Origin: an uncultured Oscillospiraceae bacterium
GTDB taxonomy: Bacteria > Bacillota > Clostridia > Oscillospirales > Acutalibacteraceae
Direction of reading: 5' to 3'
Assembly: GCA_905193225.1 (NCBI GenBank)
Contig: CAJJNV010000019.1
Span: 1-34,951 of the forward strand
DNA length: 34,951 bases
The notes beneath the pieces were generated by a model. That model made no database searches, was not told the DNA's origin, and saw only the letters and a list, made by a program, of their open reading frames with translations. Made by a program: the position numbers and the translations under genes. Below, piece after piece: positions 14,281 through 22,555 of this stretch (within the stretch, counting starts at the first letter, position 1; each line of letters starts with the position of its first letter).

Positions 14281-15176
14281 AGCAGCTTGGCGCACTGACA
14301 CTCCGCAATATGCGGCTGTATTTTAAGGACAAGGGGCTTTTCTTTGTTTCTCTCATAACCCCTGCTGTTTTGCTTGTGCTTTTTGTGACCTTCCTCGGAA
14401 ATATCTATAAGAAAAGCTTCCTTTCGGCTCTTCCACCCGGTCTTTTAAGCGGAGAATCTCTTGTGGACGCAACAGTAGGCGGTCAGCTTATATCCTCTCT
14501 TTTGGCGGTGTCCTGCGTTACCGTGGCCTTTTGCTCCAACATACTTATGGTTCAGGACAGGGCAAACGGCACCATAAGCGATTTAACCGTTACACCCGTG
14601 AAACGCCCCGTTATTGCGGCCTCTTATTTTACTGCCTGCACACTTTCCACCCTTATTGTCAACTTTGCAGCAACCGGTCTTTGCTTTTTGTATCTTGCCA
14701 AGGTTGGCTGGTATATGAGCGCGGGGGATACGGCAGCCTTGATACTTGATGTGGTGCTGCTGTCCCTTTTCGGTGTGGCTCTTTCATCCTTTGTTCACTT
14801 TTTCCTTAAAACCCAGGGACAGGCTTCGGCCGTGGGAACGATTGTAAGCGCGGGATACGGATTTTTGTGCGGAGCATACATGCCCATTTCGAATTTTTCC
14901 GATCCGCTTCAAAAATTTATGTCCTTTCTTCCCGGCACATACGGCACCAGCCTTTTGAGAAACCACGCTATGGCGGGGGTTTTCAGAGAAATGAAGAAGA
15001 TAGGATTTCCCGCAGAAATTGTGGAGAGCATAAGAAATTCGGTTGATTGCAATATATACTTTTTCTCGAACGAGGTAAAGACCGGCGCCATGTACGCCGT
15101 GCTTTGCATATCCGTTTCGGTGCTTCTTGCGGCCTACATTGCGGCCAATGTATTAAGGGCAAAAAGGGCGGCTTAG
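14277..15176 (+). CDS. ABC-2-type exporter permease
   Basis: 299-aa integral membrane protein. One N-terminal hydrophobic segment (FFVSLITPAVLLVLFVTFLG), an extracytoplasmic stretch, then a block of four to five segments ending with AVLCISVSVLLAAYIAANVL: the normal six-helix ABC-2 arrangement. The conserved GTISDLTVTPVKRP region contacts the ATPase. It pairs with the upstream ATP-binding protein. Multidrug or lipid export is typical for the family but not shown here. Confidence 0.88.
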   Translation: MKQLGALTLRNMRLYFKDKGLFFVSLITPAVLLVLFVTFLGNIYKKSFLSALPPGLLSGESLVDATVGGQLISSLLAVSCVTVAFCSNILMVQDRANGTISDLTVTPVKRPVIAASYFTACTLSTLIVNFAATGLCFLYLAKVGWYMSAGDTAALILDVVLLSLFGVALSSFVHFFLKTQGQASAVGTIVSAGYGFLCGAYMPISNFSDPLQKFMSFLPGTYGTSLLRNHAMAGVFREMKKIGFPAEIVESIRNSVDCNIYFFSNEVKTGAMYAVLCISVSVLLAAYIAANVLRAKRAA

Positions 15177-15245
15177 AAAACGCTTTTAAAAGAGCGGCCG
15201 ACAAACAATATGCTTTACGGCACGCATAAAAAAGGAGATGTAAAA

Positions 15246-15812
15246 ATGGAAAAGAACGAGCTTTATATCAATATCGAGGTAAACGGCAAGATACACAAAA
15301 TCGATATAAATCACAACGAGGAAATAGGCGACGCGGAATTCTTAGTCGACGGAGAGACGGTAAATGCCGCAGGCTCGATGGTTTTCCGCGGATCAAAGTT
15401 TAAATTCCCGGTGGACGGTGCCGAGGTCATAATAACCATTATGAAAAATGACGGCGAGTATGATTATAATTGCTTTGTAAACGGCGTTTCGGTTAAAAAT
15501 AATTCACCTTATACCGTGGACGGCATGGACTTCCCCGACCTGGTCAGATGGGAGCAAAAACGCAAGGCCGGAAAAGGAAGATACATTTTCGTCGAGGTGT
15601 TAAAGGGAGTGATTCTCGGATGCATTATATTTTTCGCTTTGTTTTTAACGAAATCATTTGCCCCGAGGATTTTCGTATCGTTTGAAAAATATAAGGCATT
15701 GTTTGCCGTTGCGTGCATTGTTTTACCGTCGGCATTTTTCGCTGTCATAGCCGCAGGAGACTATAAAAAGAACGAAAAAGCCTATGAAAAATATACCGAG
15801 TATCACAAATAA
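15246..15812 (+). CDS. Unknown two-helix membrane protein with N-terminal beta-rich domain
   Basis: 188 aa, no family I can name with confidence. Residues 5-90 alternate strands and turns (INIEVNGKIHKIDI, EFLVDGETV, FPVDGAEVIITI, YDYNCFVNGVSV), resembling the small beta-sandwich of FAIM-like proteins. Two hydrophobic helices follow at about 114-135 and 150-170, and a lysine/tyrosine-rich tail. AAGGAG lies eight bases before ATG 15246. It sits 69 bases after the permease and 27 before a phosphoesterase, so it may be co-transcribed with both. Confidence 0.7.
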   Translation: MEKNELYINIEVNGKIHKIDINHNEEIGDAEFLVDGETVNAAGSMVFRGSKFKFPVDGAEVIITIMKNDGEYDYNCFVNGVSVKNNSPYTVDGMDFPDLVRWEQKRKAGKGRYIFVEVLKGVILGCIIFFALFLTKSFAPRIFVSFEKYKALFAVACIVLPSAFFAVIAAGDYKKNEKAYEKYTEYHK

Positions 15813-15839
15813 CAGGTATATCCATCGGAGGGATTTAAA

Positions 15840-16925
15840 ATGGGTTTGAAGATAACAAAGGGAAAGGCAACCGATTTTGAAATTGAGCTTTGTGAGGACC
15901 GGCCGGTAAGAATATTGCAATTCACCGACCCCCAAATCACCGACATCGACACCACCCGCACAAAAATACGCTACGACCAGATAAAAGGCTGCTATTTCGG
16001 CGACGGTATCTTTGACGACGACTATCGTGTATACGACCTGATGAACGAGGTGGTCGAACGGGTAAAGCCCGACATAATAACCGTTACCGGCGACATCGTG
16101 TATGGCGAAACCGACGACAGCGGAGCTCTTTTTTTAAGATTTATTGCCGAAATGGAAAAATACAAAATTCCCTGGATTCCCGTTTTCGGCAACCACGACA
16201 ACGAAAGCGCCAAGGGAGTCAGATGGCAGTGTGCACAGTTTGAACAGGCTGAGTACTGTGTTTTTGCAAGAGGAAATGTCACAGGAAACTGCAATTTCAG
16301 CGTGGCGGTCAAGGGAAAAGACAGGGTCGAGGCGCTGCTTATGATGCTTGATACCAACGGATGCCACGTTTTCAACAATCCCGGCACTTTAGGCGAGGGA
16401 ATGATGGCCGACAATCCCGACATCGACATAATCGAGCAGCGGGAAGGCATTTTCCCCGATCAAACAGAGTGGTATGAGCAGACGGTTAAAAATGCCAAGG
16501 AGTTTTACGGGGACGACAACCTTCTCTCCCTTGCATTTTTCCACATTGCGCCGAGCAAAGCTATGGAGCTTTATGTCGAGCGCTACGGAAAGGAAAGCAG
16601 CCGTCTTGAAAAACAGGGGGAAGGCGATTTCGGCGCCATGGATAATTTTGAAGATACCGTGCCCATAGATACCGATCATTCTTTTGACGATATGGCAAGA
16701 AGGGTCGGCACAAAGGGTATGTTCTTCGGCCACGAGCACGAAAACAGCTTCAGCCTGCTTGACGGGAATATGCGGTATACCTTTGGACTTAAAACGGGGC
16801 TCCACAACAGCTATCGTATCAATCACGTGGGCGGCACACTTATTACAGCCGACGGCAAAAATGCCAAGGTGGAGCACATTTATTACGATTACAAGCCCTA
16901 TGATTTTGATAAAAACAAAAAGTAA
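15840..16925 (+). CDS. Calcineurin-like metallophosphoesterase
   Basis: 361 aa with the metallophosphoesterase motifs in order: QFTDPQITD (Asp30), VTGDIVYG, FGNHDNES, FFHIAPS and GHEHEN. The first motif has D-x-Q instead of the usual D-x-H, which occurs in the purple-acid-phosphatase-like/Icc-like branch of such enzymes. No signal peptide, so cytoplasmic. The substrate is unknown (phosphodiester or phosphomonoester). Start ATG 15840 has GGAGG about nine bases upstream. It is the last gene of the run beginning at 12145. Confidence 0.9.
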   Translation: MGLKITKGKATDFEIELCEDRPVRILQFTDPQITDIDTTRTKIRYDQIKGCYFGDGIFDDDYRVYDLMNEVVERVKPDIITVTGDIVYGETDDSGALFLRFIAEMEKYKIPWIPVFGNHDNESAKGVRWQCAQFEQAEYCVFARGNVTGNCNFSVAVKGKDRVEALLMMLDTNGCHVFNNPGTLGEGMMADNPDIDIIEQREGIFPDQTEWYEQTVKNAKEFYGDDNLLSLAFFHIAPSKAMELYVERYGKESSRLEKQGEGDFGAMDNFEDTVPIDTDHSFDDMARRVGTKGMFFGHEHENSFSLLDGNMRYTFGLKTGLHNSYRINHVGGTLITADGKNAKVEHIYYDYKPYDFDKNKK

Positions 16926-16999
16926 ATAAGAGCAGGCCCGGTAAAAGCCGTTTTATTTATATCAGGTGTCTTATCGGGCACTATGTAAAAGCACAGAGC

Positions 17000-17037
17000 A
17001 AAATCCGGCCGAAACCATAGGGCTTCGGCCGGATTTT
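17000..17037 (+). terminator. Terminator after the metallophosphoesterase
   Basis: Perfect 14-bp stem AAAATCCGGCCGAA (17000-17013) with its complement at 17024-17037; the T-side of the stem supplies the U tract. Symmetric, so usable from both sides. Confidence 0.7.
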
Positions 17038-17126
17038 GTGCAGACACTTAGGTCGGTTGTATTTGCCCGTGAGCAGCGACAGGACGGAAAAACAATAGTG
17101 CGTTATGTTAGACCGTCTAAAATAAA

Positions 17127-17172
17127 AAACCGAAAATCGCCTGAGCTTTTTGGCTCAGACGATTTTCGGTTT
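17127..17172 (-). terminator. Terminator of the PQ-loop gene
   Basis: A long stem of 17127-17146 with 17152-17172 (AAACCGAAAATCG against CGATTTTCGGTTT and CTGAGC against GCTCAG, with one mismatch). Minus-strand side followed by TTTTATTTT. Confidence 0.8.
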
Positions 17173-17193
17173 GTGAGAAGAAAAAAATATATA

Positions 17194-17508
17194 TCAGTTC
17201 GCGGAATGGCATTTAACGGCGCAGACAACAGATCCGTGCTCTTCTTTGTGGTCGTAGGTTTTGTTAATGAAGTAAACCACAAGGTTGGCCGATACAACTA
17301 CGAGATTGAGAATGTATACGGCAAGGACATAATTCACATGCCCGGTGATAATCTTAGCAGTGATTCCGGCGACATAACCGGTGATGATAAGCAGGATGAA
17401 CCACAGGCTCATATTCTTAGCGGTTTTGGCTTTGTAGTTCTTGTATACCGAAAGGGGCCAAGAGCAACCAAAGCATATTAACATTGCAGCTTCTAATAAT
17501 TCAGACAT
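17194..17508 (-). CDS. Small PQ-loop (SemiSWEET-like) membrane protein
   Basis: 104 aa, three hydrophobic helices. The first carries CFGCSWPLSVYKNYKAKTAKNMSLWF: a proline in the helix followed by the conserved K.K..KN.S loop typical of single-repeat PQ-loop proteins. Such half-transporters act as dimers; sugars are substrates in SemiSWEETs, and here the substrate is unknown. ATG 17508 is used because GAGGTG lies six bases ahead. It is divergent from a LysR regulator with overlapping promoters, a layout suggesting that the regulator controls it. Confidence 0.82.
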   Translation of the reverse strand: MSELLEAAMLICFGCSWPLSVYKNYKAKTAKNMSLWFILLIITGYVAGITAKIITGHVNYVLAVYILNLVVVSANLVVYFINKTYDHKEEHGSVVCAVKCHSAN

Positions 17509-17551
17509 TTTCCGCACCTCATAATTTGTTTTACTTTTTGTTTCTGTATGC

Positions 17552-17580
17552 AGTATAGCATTGACAAATCATAATGTCTA
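17552..17580 (-). promoter_or_regulatory. Promoter of the PQ-loop gene
   Basis: Minus strand TAGACA (17575-17580), 17-bp spacer, TATACT (17552-17557). Overlaps the opposing LysR-gene promoter. Confidence 0.55.
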
Positions 17581-17589
17581 ATATATAAT
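17561..17589 (+). promoter_or_regulatory. Promoter of the LysR-type regulator gene
   Basis: TTGACA (17561-17566), 17-bp spacer, TATAAT (17584-17589): consensus. The leader to ATG 17719 is about 120 bases. Confidence 0.75.
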
Positions 17590-17602
17590 TTATATCAAAT
17601 CA

Positions 17603-17617
17603 ATAACTTTAAGTTAT
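17603..17617. promoter_or_regulatory. Candidate LysR-type operator
   Basis: Palindrome ATAACTTTAAGTTAT containing a T-N11-A box, just downstream of the regulator promoter start site. Position suits autorepression and control of the divergent gene. Inference from pattern and position. Confidence 0.5.
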
Positions 17618-17718
17618 ATGAGTGCAGTAGATACAAAGCTGAAAAACAATAGTATAAATTTTTGTTTTGATTTTACAAATAAGTAATCAAAAAATGCGTG
17701 AAAAAGGGGAAAAAACAA

Positions 17719-18603
17719 ATGGAAATAAATCAAATGAGATATTTTTTAGATGTTGCTTCCACACAGCACGTCACCAGAAGTGCCGAGCGTCTGCACATCG
17801 CTCAGCCGGCTCTTTCCAAGGCAATACACAACCTTGAACAGGAGCTTGGAGTGCCGCTTTTTTCTTCGAAGGGCAGAAATATCGTGCTTACCGAATATGG
17901 GAAATATCTTAAAGAAAAGCTTGGCGGTATAATATCCGAAATAGATGATCTGCCCGAGGAGATTAAGTCCATGACCGACAGGGAAAACGCCACCATACAT
18001 TTAAAGGTGCTTGCCGCTTCAACCCTCATAACCGATGCCATAATCGAATACCGCCGCAAGCATCCGAAAATCAATTTTCAGCTTATGCAAAACGATGAAT
18101 CCAAGCTTTACGACATTTCGGTAACCACCGAAAGGGTCAAATCAGAGGAGCTTTATAATTCCAAAACCCGTTTTGAGCTTATTGAAAAGATATTTTTGGC
18201 CGTGCCGGCCGAGCACCGTTTTGCTGAGAGGGAAAAAATAAAGCTTTCGGAAGTGGAAAAGGACGGATTTATCAGCCTTATGGGTTCTAAGCAGCTAAGG
18301 TGGATATGCGACAAGTTTTGCCGACAGGCGGGATTTGAACCGAGAATCATTTTTGAAAGCGACAATCCCGCTGCAGTTAAAAATATGGTGTGTTCCAATA
18401 TGGGAATATGCTTTTGGCCGGAATTTTCATGGGGAAATCTTCAAAAGGGCAGTGCCGTGCTTCTTGAAATAGAGGAGCCTGTTTGCCAAAGAGAAATTAT
18501 TTTTAAATGCAAGGATAACAAACTGGACAACCGTGCGGTGGTTGACTTTTTTGAATTTTTGCAGGAGTTTTTTGATAGAAAGGCCAAAAAGAGCAAAAGA
18601 TAA
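17719..18603 (+). CDS. LysR-family transcription regulator
   Basis: 294 aa. The N-terminal winged HTH is textbook: MEINQMRYFLDVASTQHVTRSAERLHIAQPALSKAIHNLEQELGVPLF, followed by the linker helix and a periplasmic-binding-type effector domain (about 90-290). ATG 17719 with AAAGGGG about 10 bases upstream; an earlier TTG would add seven residues before the conserved start. It lies divergent from the PQ-loop gene. The effector is unknown. Confidence 0.93.
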   Translation: MEINQMRYFLDVASTQHVTRSAERLHIAQPALSKAIHNLEQELGVPLFSSKGRNIVLTEYGKYLKEKLGGIISEIDDLPEEIKSMTDRENATIHLKVLAASTLITDAIIEYRRKHPKINFQLMQNDESKLYDISVTTERVKSEELYNSKTRFELIEKIFLAVPAEHRFAEREKIKLSEVEKDGFISLMGSKQLRWICDKFCRQAGFEPRIIFESDNPAAVKNMVCSNMGICFWPEFSWGNLQKGSAVLLEIEEPVCQREIIFKCKDNKLDNRAVVDFFEFLQEFFDRKAKKSKR

Positions 18604-18651
18604 TTGAATGATAAAATGTTTGCATGAGTCTGCGAGCCGCTGAGGCATTCA

Positions 18652-18689
18652 GCAAAAGCAATCGGTGGTTGAACATCGGTTGCTTTTGC
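18652..18689 (+). terminator. Likely terminator of the LysR gene
   Basis: GCAAAAGCAA.CG (18652-18664) pairs with CG.TTGCTTTTGC (18677-18689); the stem itself contains the T-rich side, with no long T-run after it. Confidence 0.5.
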
Positions 18690-18768
18690 CCAACGGAGGG
18701 AGGCTGCCGTAAAAAGACAAGTGTGAGATTTAAGGAGATCTTGTAATAAGCGGCAAGATTGCGCGGGA

Positions 18769-18815
18769 TGCCGCTCCCTCCGGTCTTGGCTGCGCTGAGA
18801 CGGCCTCAGCGGTAG
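18769..18815 (-). repeat. Dispersed short palindromic repeat, copy 2
   Basis: Reverse complement matches 6074-6119 (CTACCGCTGAGGCCGTCTC...AGACCGGAGG.AG.GGCA) with small differences in the hairpin loop. Confidence 0.6.
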
Positions 18816-18916
18816 GAATGAAATCGTAGCCTTTGTGACACCACCTTTATAAGATTGACGGCATCATGTACACCGTAGTGCGGAAGAAAAATGCAAAAAC
18901 CGCCCCGCCCGACCCA

Positions 18917-18945
18917 TTGACAAAGCAGACGGAATTTGCTATAAT
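18917..18945 (+). promoter_or_regulatory. pyr operon promoter
   Basis: TTGACA (18917-18922), 17-bp spacer, TATAAT (18940-18945), both consensus. Predicted start about 18952 leaves a leader of about 52 bases with a small CGGTA-CGTGA-TACCG hairpin (18966-18980). It excludes pyrC starts upstream of 18950. Confidence 0.88.
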
Positions 18946-19003
18946 ACCGACAGTGGTTTTTAAATCGGTACGTGATACCGGAAAGATTACGGGGTTTTGT
19001 AAT

Positions 19004-20206
19004 ATGAAAAAATTCTCTTTTAAAAATTATGACGAATTTAAAATATTTTTTGCAGAATATGCCGCTGAAAAGGGGCTTTACCGTCGCTTTTCCAATTGTT
19101 TGATAATTCCCGGACTCTGTGATGCTCACGTGCATTTCAGAGAGCCGGGTTTTTCTTATAAAGAGACGATAAAAAGCGGCTCTTTGGCGGCGGCAAAGGG
19201 AGGATATACCGCCGTTTGCACAATGCCGAACTTAGATCCCGCTCCCGACAGCAAGGAGCATCTTGATGTGCAGCTGGGCATTATAGAAAAAGATGCCGTT
19301 ATTAACGTTTATCCCTTCGGCACAATCACAAAAGGGGAAAAGGGCGGGGAGCTTTCGGATATGGAGGAGCTGTCTCCCTTTGTCTGCGGATTTTCCGACG
19401 ACGGAAAGGGCGTTCAGTCGGCCGAGATGATGGAAAAGGCCATGCTTAAAGCAAAGAGCCTCGGCAGGGTGCTGTCGGCTCACTGCGAGGACGAAGGCCT
19501 GCTCTTTTCGGGATATATCCACGACGGAAGCTATGCAAAAGAACACGGCCACAGAGGCATATCCTCCGAAAGCGAATATGCCATGATAAAAAGAGATCTT
19601 GAACTTTGCGAAAAAACAGGATGTAAATACCATGTCTGCCATATTTCGGCAAAGGAGAGCGTCGAGCTTATAAGACGGGCGAAAAAGCGGGGCGTGAATG
19701 TTACCTGTGAGACGGCGCCGCACTATCTCTGCCTTTGCGAAGACGATCTTAAAGAGGATGGCCGGTTTAAAATGAATCCTCCCTTAAGAAGCGAGCAGGA
19801 CAAAAAGGCGCTTATCGACGGCATTGTCGACGGTACCATCGACATGATTGCCACCGATCACGCACCCCACACAAAAGAAGAAAAATCCCGCGGCCTTGAA
19901 AAAAGTCTTATGGGCATATCGGGAATTGAAATTGCTTTTCCGCTGATATTTACCCACCTTGTGAGAAATAATATAATTACGGTCCAAAGGACCGTCGAGC
20001 TTATGTGCATAAATCCGCGAAAGAGATTTGATATTCCTTTCGGACTGGATTTTGCGATTTTCGATATAAACTCGGAATACACCGTTGATTCCGAAAGCTT
20101 TGTTTCCATGGGAAAATCCACGCCCTTTGACGGGGCCAAGGTTTTCGGAGAAAATTTGCTGACGGTTTGCGACGGCAAAACCGTTTATGAAAAGGGGACA
20201 TTATGA
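19004..20206 (+). CDS. pyrC: Dihydroorotase
   Basis: Cyclises N-carbamoyl-aspartate to dihydroorotate in UMP synthesis. 400 aa, amidohydrolase fold. Metal ligands visible: DAHVHFREPG (His42, His44), GFSDDGKGVQ (Asp), SAHCED (His), HVCHIS (His), ATDHAPHT (Asp). This pattern is the class I type usual in Gram-positives. ATG 19004 is used since the promoter lies at 18917-18945; longer frames would begin before the transcript. The ribosome binding site is poor (only GGGG 11 bases ahead), which may keep expression moderate. It overlaps pyrK by four bases. Confidence 0.95.
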   Translation: MKKFSFKNYDEFKIFFAEYAAEKGLYRRFSNCLIIPGLCDAHVHFREPGFSYKETIKSGSLAAAKGGYTAVCTMPNLDPAPDSKEHLDVQLGIIEKDAVINVYPFGTITKGEKGGELSDMEELSPFVCGFSDDGKGVQSAEMMEKAMLKAKSLGRVLSAHCEDEGLLFSGYIHDGSYAKEHGHRGISSESEYAMIKRDLELCEKTGCKYHVCHISAKESVELIRRAKKRGVNVTCETAPHYLCLCEDDLKEDGRFKMNPPLRSEQDKKALIDGIVDGTIDMIATDHAPHTKEEKSRGLEKSLMGISGIEIAFPLIFTHLVRNNIITVQRTVELMCINPRKRFDIPFGLDFAIFDINSEYTVDSESFVSMGKSTPFDGAKVFGENLLTVCDGKTVYEKGTL

Positions 20207-20940
20207 AACAGGGACTTTTTAGCATAACCCAAAACGAAAAAATCGCCCAAAGCATTTATAAAATGCGGCTTTCGGGAGATACATCGGCCATAAAAAAGGC
20301 GGGTCAGTTTGTTAACATCAAGCTGGACGGATTTTTCCTGCGCCGCCCCATTTCGGTTTGCGACTATACGGCCGAGGAGCTGCTCATCATCTATAAGGTT
20401 GTCGGCAAGGGCACCGAAAAAATGAGCGCAATGGAGAAGGGAGAACAGCTTGACATTCTCACAGGGCTCGGCAATGGATATGATCTGACCGTAAAGACCG
20501 AAAAGCCGGTGCTTATCGGCGGCGGGGTGGGTGTTCCTCCTCTTTACAAACTTTCAAAGGAACTTAAAAATCAGGGCAAGCGGGTTTCGGTAATACTGGG
20601 ATTTAATTCTGAAAAAGAAATATTTTTCGAGGAAGAATTTATGGAAATCGCCGACAGGGTGCTTATATGCACGGCCGACGGAAGCTACGGAATAAAGGGC
20701 TTTGTTACCGATGCCGTAAAGGACATCGACTTTGATTATTTCTTTACCTGCGGGCCGGAACCGATGTTTAAGGCGCTTGAAAGCACAATAGATAAAGGCA
20801 TATCGGGACAGATGAGCTTTGAACAGAGAATGGGCTGCGGCTTCGGCGCCTGTATGGGGTGCAGCTGCAAGACGCTGACCGGAAACAAACGAATTTGCAG
20901 GGAAGGCCCGGTGCTTTTCAGGGAGGAGATAATATGGTAG
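20203..20940 (+). CDS. pyrK: Dihydroorotate dehydrogenase B, electron transfer subunit
   Basis: Iron-sulfur flavoprotein that passes electrons from PyrD to NAD+. 245 aa. RRPISVCD binds FAD, IGGGVGVPPLY is the nucleotide-binding loop, CGPEPMFKA is the reductase signature, and the C-terminal 2Fe-2S ligands are Cys212, Cys217, Cys220 and Cys232 in GCGFGACMGCSCK...RICREGP. It is made only with class 1B dihydroorotate dehydrogenases, so the organism uses NAD+ for this step. Coupled to pyrC (ATGA) and overlapping pyrD by seven bases. Confidence 0.96.
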   Translation: MKQGLFSITQNEKIAQSIYKMRLSGDTSAIKKAGQFVNIKLDGFFLRRPISVCDYTAEELLIIYKVVGKGTEKMSAMEKGEQLDILTGLGNGYDLTVKTEKPVLIGGGVGVPPLYKLSKELKNQGKRVSVILGFNSEKEIFFEEEFMEIADRVLICTADGSYGIKGFVTDAVKDIDFDYFFTCGPEPMFKALESTIDKGISGQMSFEQRMGCGFGACMGCSCKTLTGNKRICREGPVLFREEIIW

Positions 20941-21851
20941 ATTTAAAGGTGAATCTTTGCGGGAAAACCCTCGATAATCCTATAATACCGGCAAGCGGCT
21001 CCTTTGGATATGGATATGAGTTTGCCGAGCTTTACGATATAAACTGCCTCGGGACATTTTCTTTTAAGGGAACCACAAAGGAACCCCGATTCGGCAACCC
21101 CACACCCCGCACGGCCGAGTGCCCTTCCTGCGTGCTCAACGCCGTGGGACTTCAGAATCCCGGTGTGGACAAGGTGATATCCGAGGAACTGCCCAAGCTT
21201 AAAAAGGTGTTTCACAAAGGGGTTATGGCCAACATCAGCGGCTTTTCCCTTGAGGAATATGTTTATGTGGCAAGCAGACTGGACAAATGCGATCAGGTGG
21301 ATTTTCTTGAGATAAATATAAGCTGCCCCAATATCCACGGGGGCGGAATGTCCTTCGGAACCTGCGCAGCTTCTGCCGAGCAGGTTACGGCGGCGGTCAA
21401 AAAAGAGGTCAAAAAGCCGATAATTATGAAGCTTTCGCCCAACGTCACCGATATTGCCGAAATTGCCAAAGCCTGCGAGGCGGGCGGTGCCGACGGAGTG
21501 AGCCTTATAAACACCCCTATGGGCATGAGAATAGACCTTAAAACAAGAAAGCCCATCATAAAGAATGTTACCGGCGGAATGTCGGGACCTGCCGTTTTCC
21601 CGCTGGCTCTTCGTATGGTGTGGCAGACTGCAAAGGCAGTCAAAATCCCCGTTATAGGTATCGGCGGAGTGTCAAGTGCCGAGGATGTCATAGAAATGAT
21701 GCTTGCGGGGGCTACTGCGGTGGGCGTCGGCGCGCAAAACCTTGTCAATCCTTACGCCTGCAGGGATATTATAAACGACCTGCCCGGGGTAATGGAAAAA
21801 TATAATATAACGAGACTCAGCGACATAACCGGAGGTGTCAACATTGGGTAA
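20934..21851 (+). CDS. pyrD: Dihydroorotate dehydrogenase (class 1B catalytic subunit)
   Basis: Oxidises dihydroorotate to orotate using FMN, with PyrK as partner. 305 aa TIM barrel. PASGSFGYG near the start, ENAVGLQNPG-like VLNAVGLQNPG, and NISCPNIHGGG with the class 1 catalytic cysteine. Later INTPMGMRID, VTGGMSGPAVFP and GIGGVSSAEDV bind FMN. ATG 20934 has GGGAGGAG five bases ahead. It ends inside the pyrF start region. Confidence 0.96.
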   Translation: MVDLKVNLCGKTLDNPIIPASGSFGYGYEFAELYDINCLGTFSFKGTTKEPRFGNPTPRTAECPSCVLNAVGLQNPGVDKVISEELPKLKKVFHKGVMANISGFSLEEYVYVASRLDKCDQVDFLEINISCPNIHGGGMSFGTCAASAEQVTAAVKKEVKKPIIMKLSPNVTDIAEIAKACEAGGADGVSLINTPMGMRIDLKTRKPIIKNVTGGMSGPAVFPLALRMVWQTAKAVKIPVIGIGGVSSAEDVIEMMLAGATAVGVGAQNLVNPYACRDIINDLPGVMEKYNITRLSDITGGVNIG

Positions 21852-22542
21852 GGATGTAATTGTTGCCTGCGATTTTTCGTCGGCAAAAGAGACCTTTGAA
21901 TTTCTCGACAAATTTGAAGGTAAAAAGCCGTTTGTCAAAATCGGAATGGAGCTTTTTTACGCCGAGGGACCGGAAATCGTCAGACAGATAAAGGCCGGAG
22001 GCCATAAGATATTTCTCGATTTAAAGCTTCACGACATACCGAACACGGTCAAAAAGGCCATGCGGGTGCTTTCTAAACTTGATGTTGATATGTGCAACCT
22101 GCACGCTGCCGGTGCCGCTCCCATGATGGAAGCGGCTCTTGAAGGACTCACCCGGGACGACGGAAGCCGTCCCATACTTATCGCCGTTACCCAACTTACC
22201 TCCACCGACCAGCAGACGATGGAGAGAGATCTGCTCATAAAAGAGCCTATCGACAGGGTGGTTATGCACTATGCAAAGACCGCCGCAGATGCAGGGCTTG
22301 ACGGAGTGGTTTGCTCGCCGCTGGAGGCGCAAAAGGTGCACGACGCCTGCGGCAAAGGCTTTTTGACCGTCACCCCCGGCGTGCGTTTTGCAGACGGGGA
22401 TATGGGCGACCAAAAGCGGGTTATGACCCCTGCGCAGGCTAAAGAAATCGGATCCGATTATATCGTTGTCGGCCGTCCCATAACCGCCGCAGACGACCCG
22501 GTCGCGGCATACGAGAAATGTATAAACGATTTTGTCGATTAG
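21844..22542 (+). CDS. pyrF: Orotidine 5'-phosphate decarboxylase
   Basis: Last step to UMP. 232 aa TIM barrel of the bacterial group I type: CDFSS at the start, the catalytic FLDLKLHDIPNT with its Asp-Lys-Asp set, LHAAGA, and TPGVRF...DQKRVMTP, then IVVGRPIT for phosphate binding. The start is most likely TTG 21844: GGAGG at 21831-21835 is eight bases ahead, while the alternative GTG 21835 lies within that site. It overlaps pyrD by eight bases. Confidence 0.95.
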   Translation: MGKDVIVACDFSSAKETFEFLDKFEGKKPFVKIGMELFYAEGPEIVRQIKAGGHKIFLDLKLHDIPNTVKKAMRVLSKLDVDMCNLHAAGAAPMMEAALEGLTRDDGSRPILIAVTQLTSTDQQTMERDLLIKEPIDRVVMHYAKTAADAGLDGVVCSPLEAQKVHDACGKGFLTVTPGVRFADGDMGDQKRVMTPAQAKEIGSDYIVVGRPITAADDPVAAYEKCINDFVD

Positions 22543-22555
22543 GAGGATACATAAG

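Larger units (their letters stand above)
18604..18916. other. Gene-free stretch between LysR gene and pyr operon
   Basis: Holds the terminator at 18652-18689 and the dispersed repeat at 18769-18815. No gene supported. Confidence 0.4.

Noticed and set aside
18945..18980. Two mutually exclusive hairpins in the pyr leader (TACCGA / TCGGTA / TACCGG)
   Set aside because: The first arm lies inside the -10 region and upstream of the expected transcript start, so only one hairpin can form in RNA.
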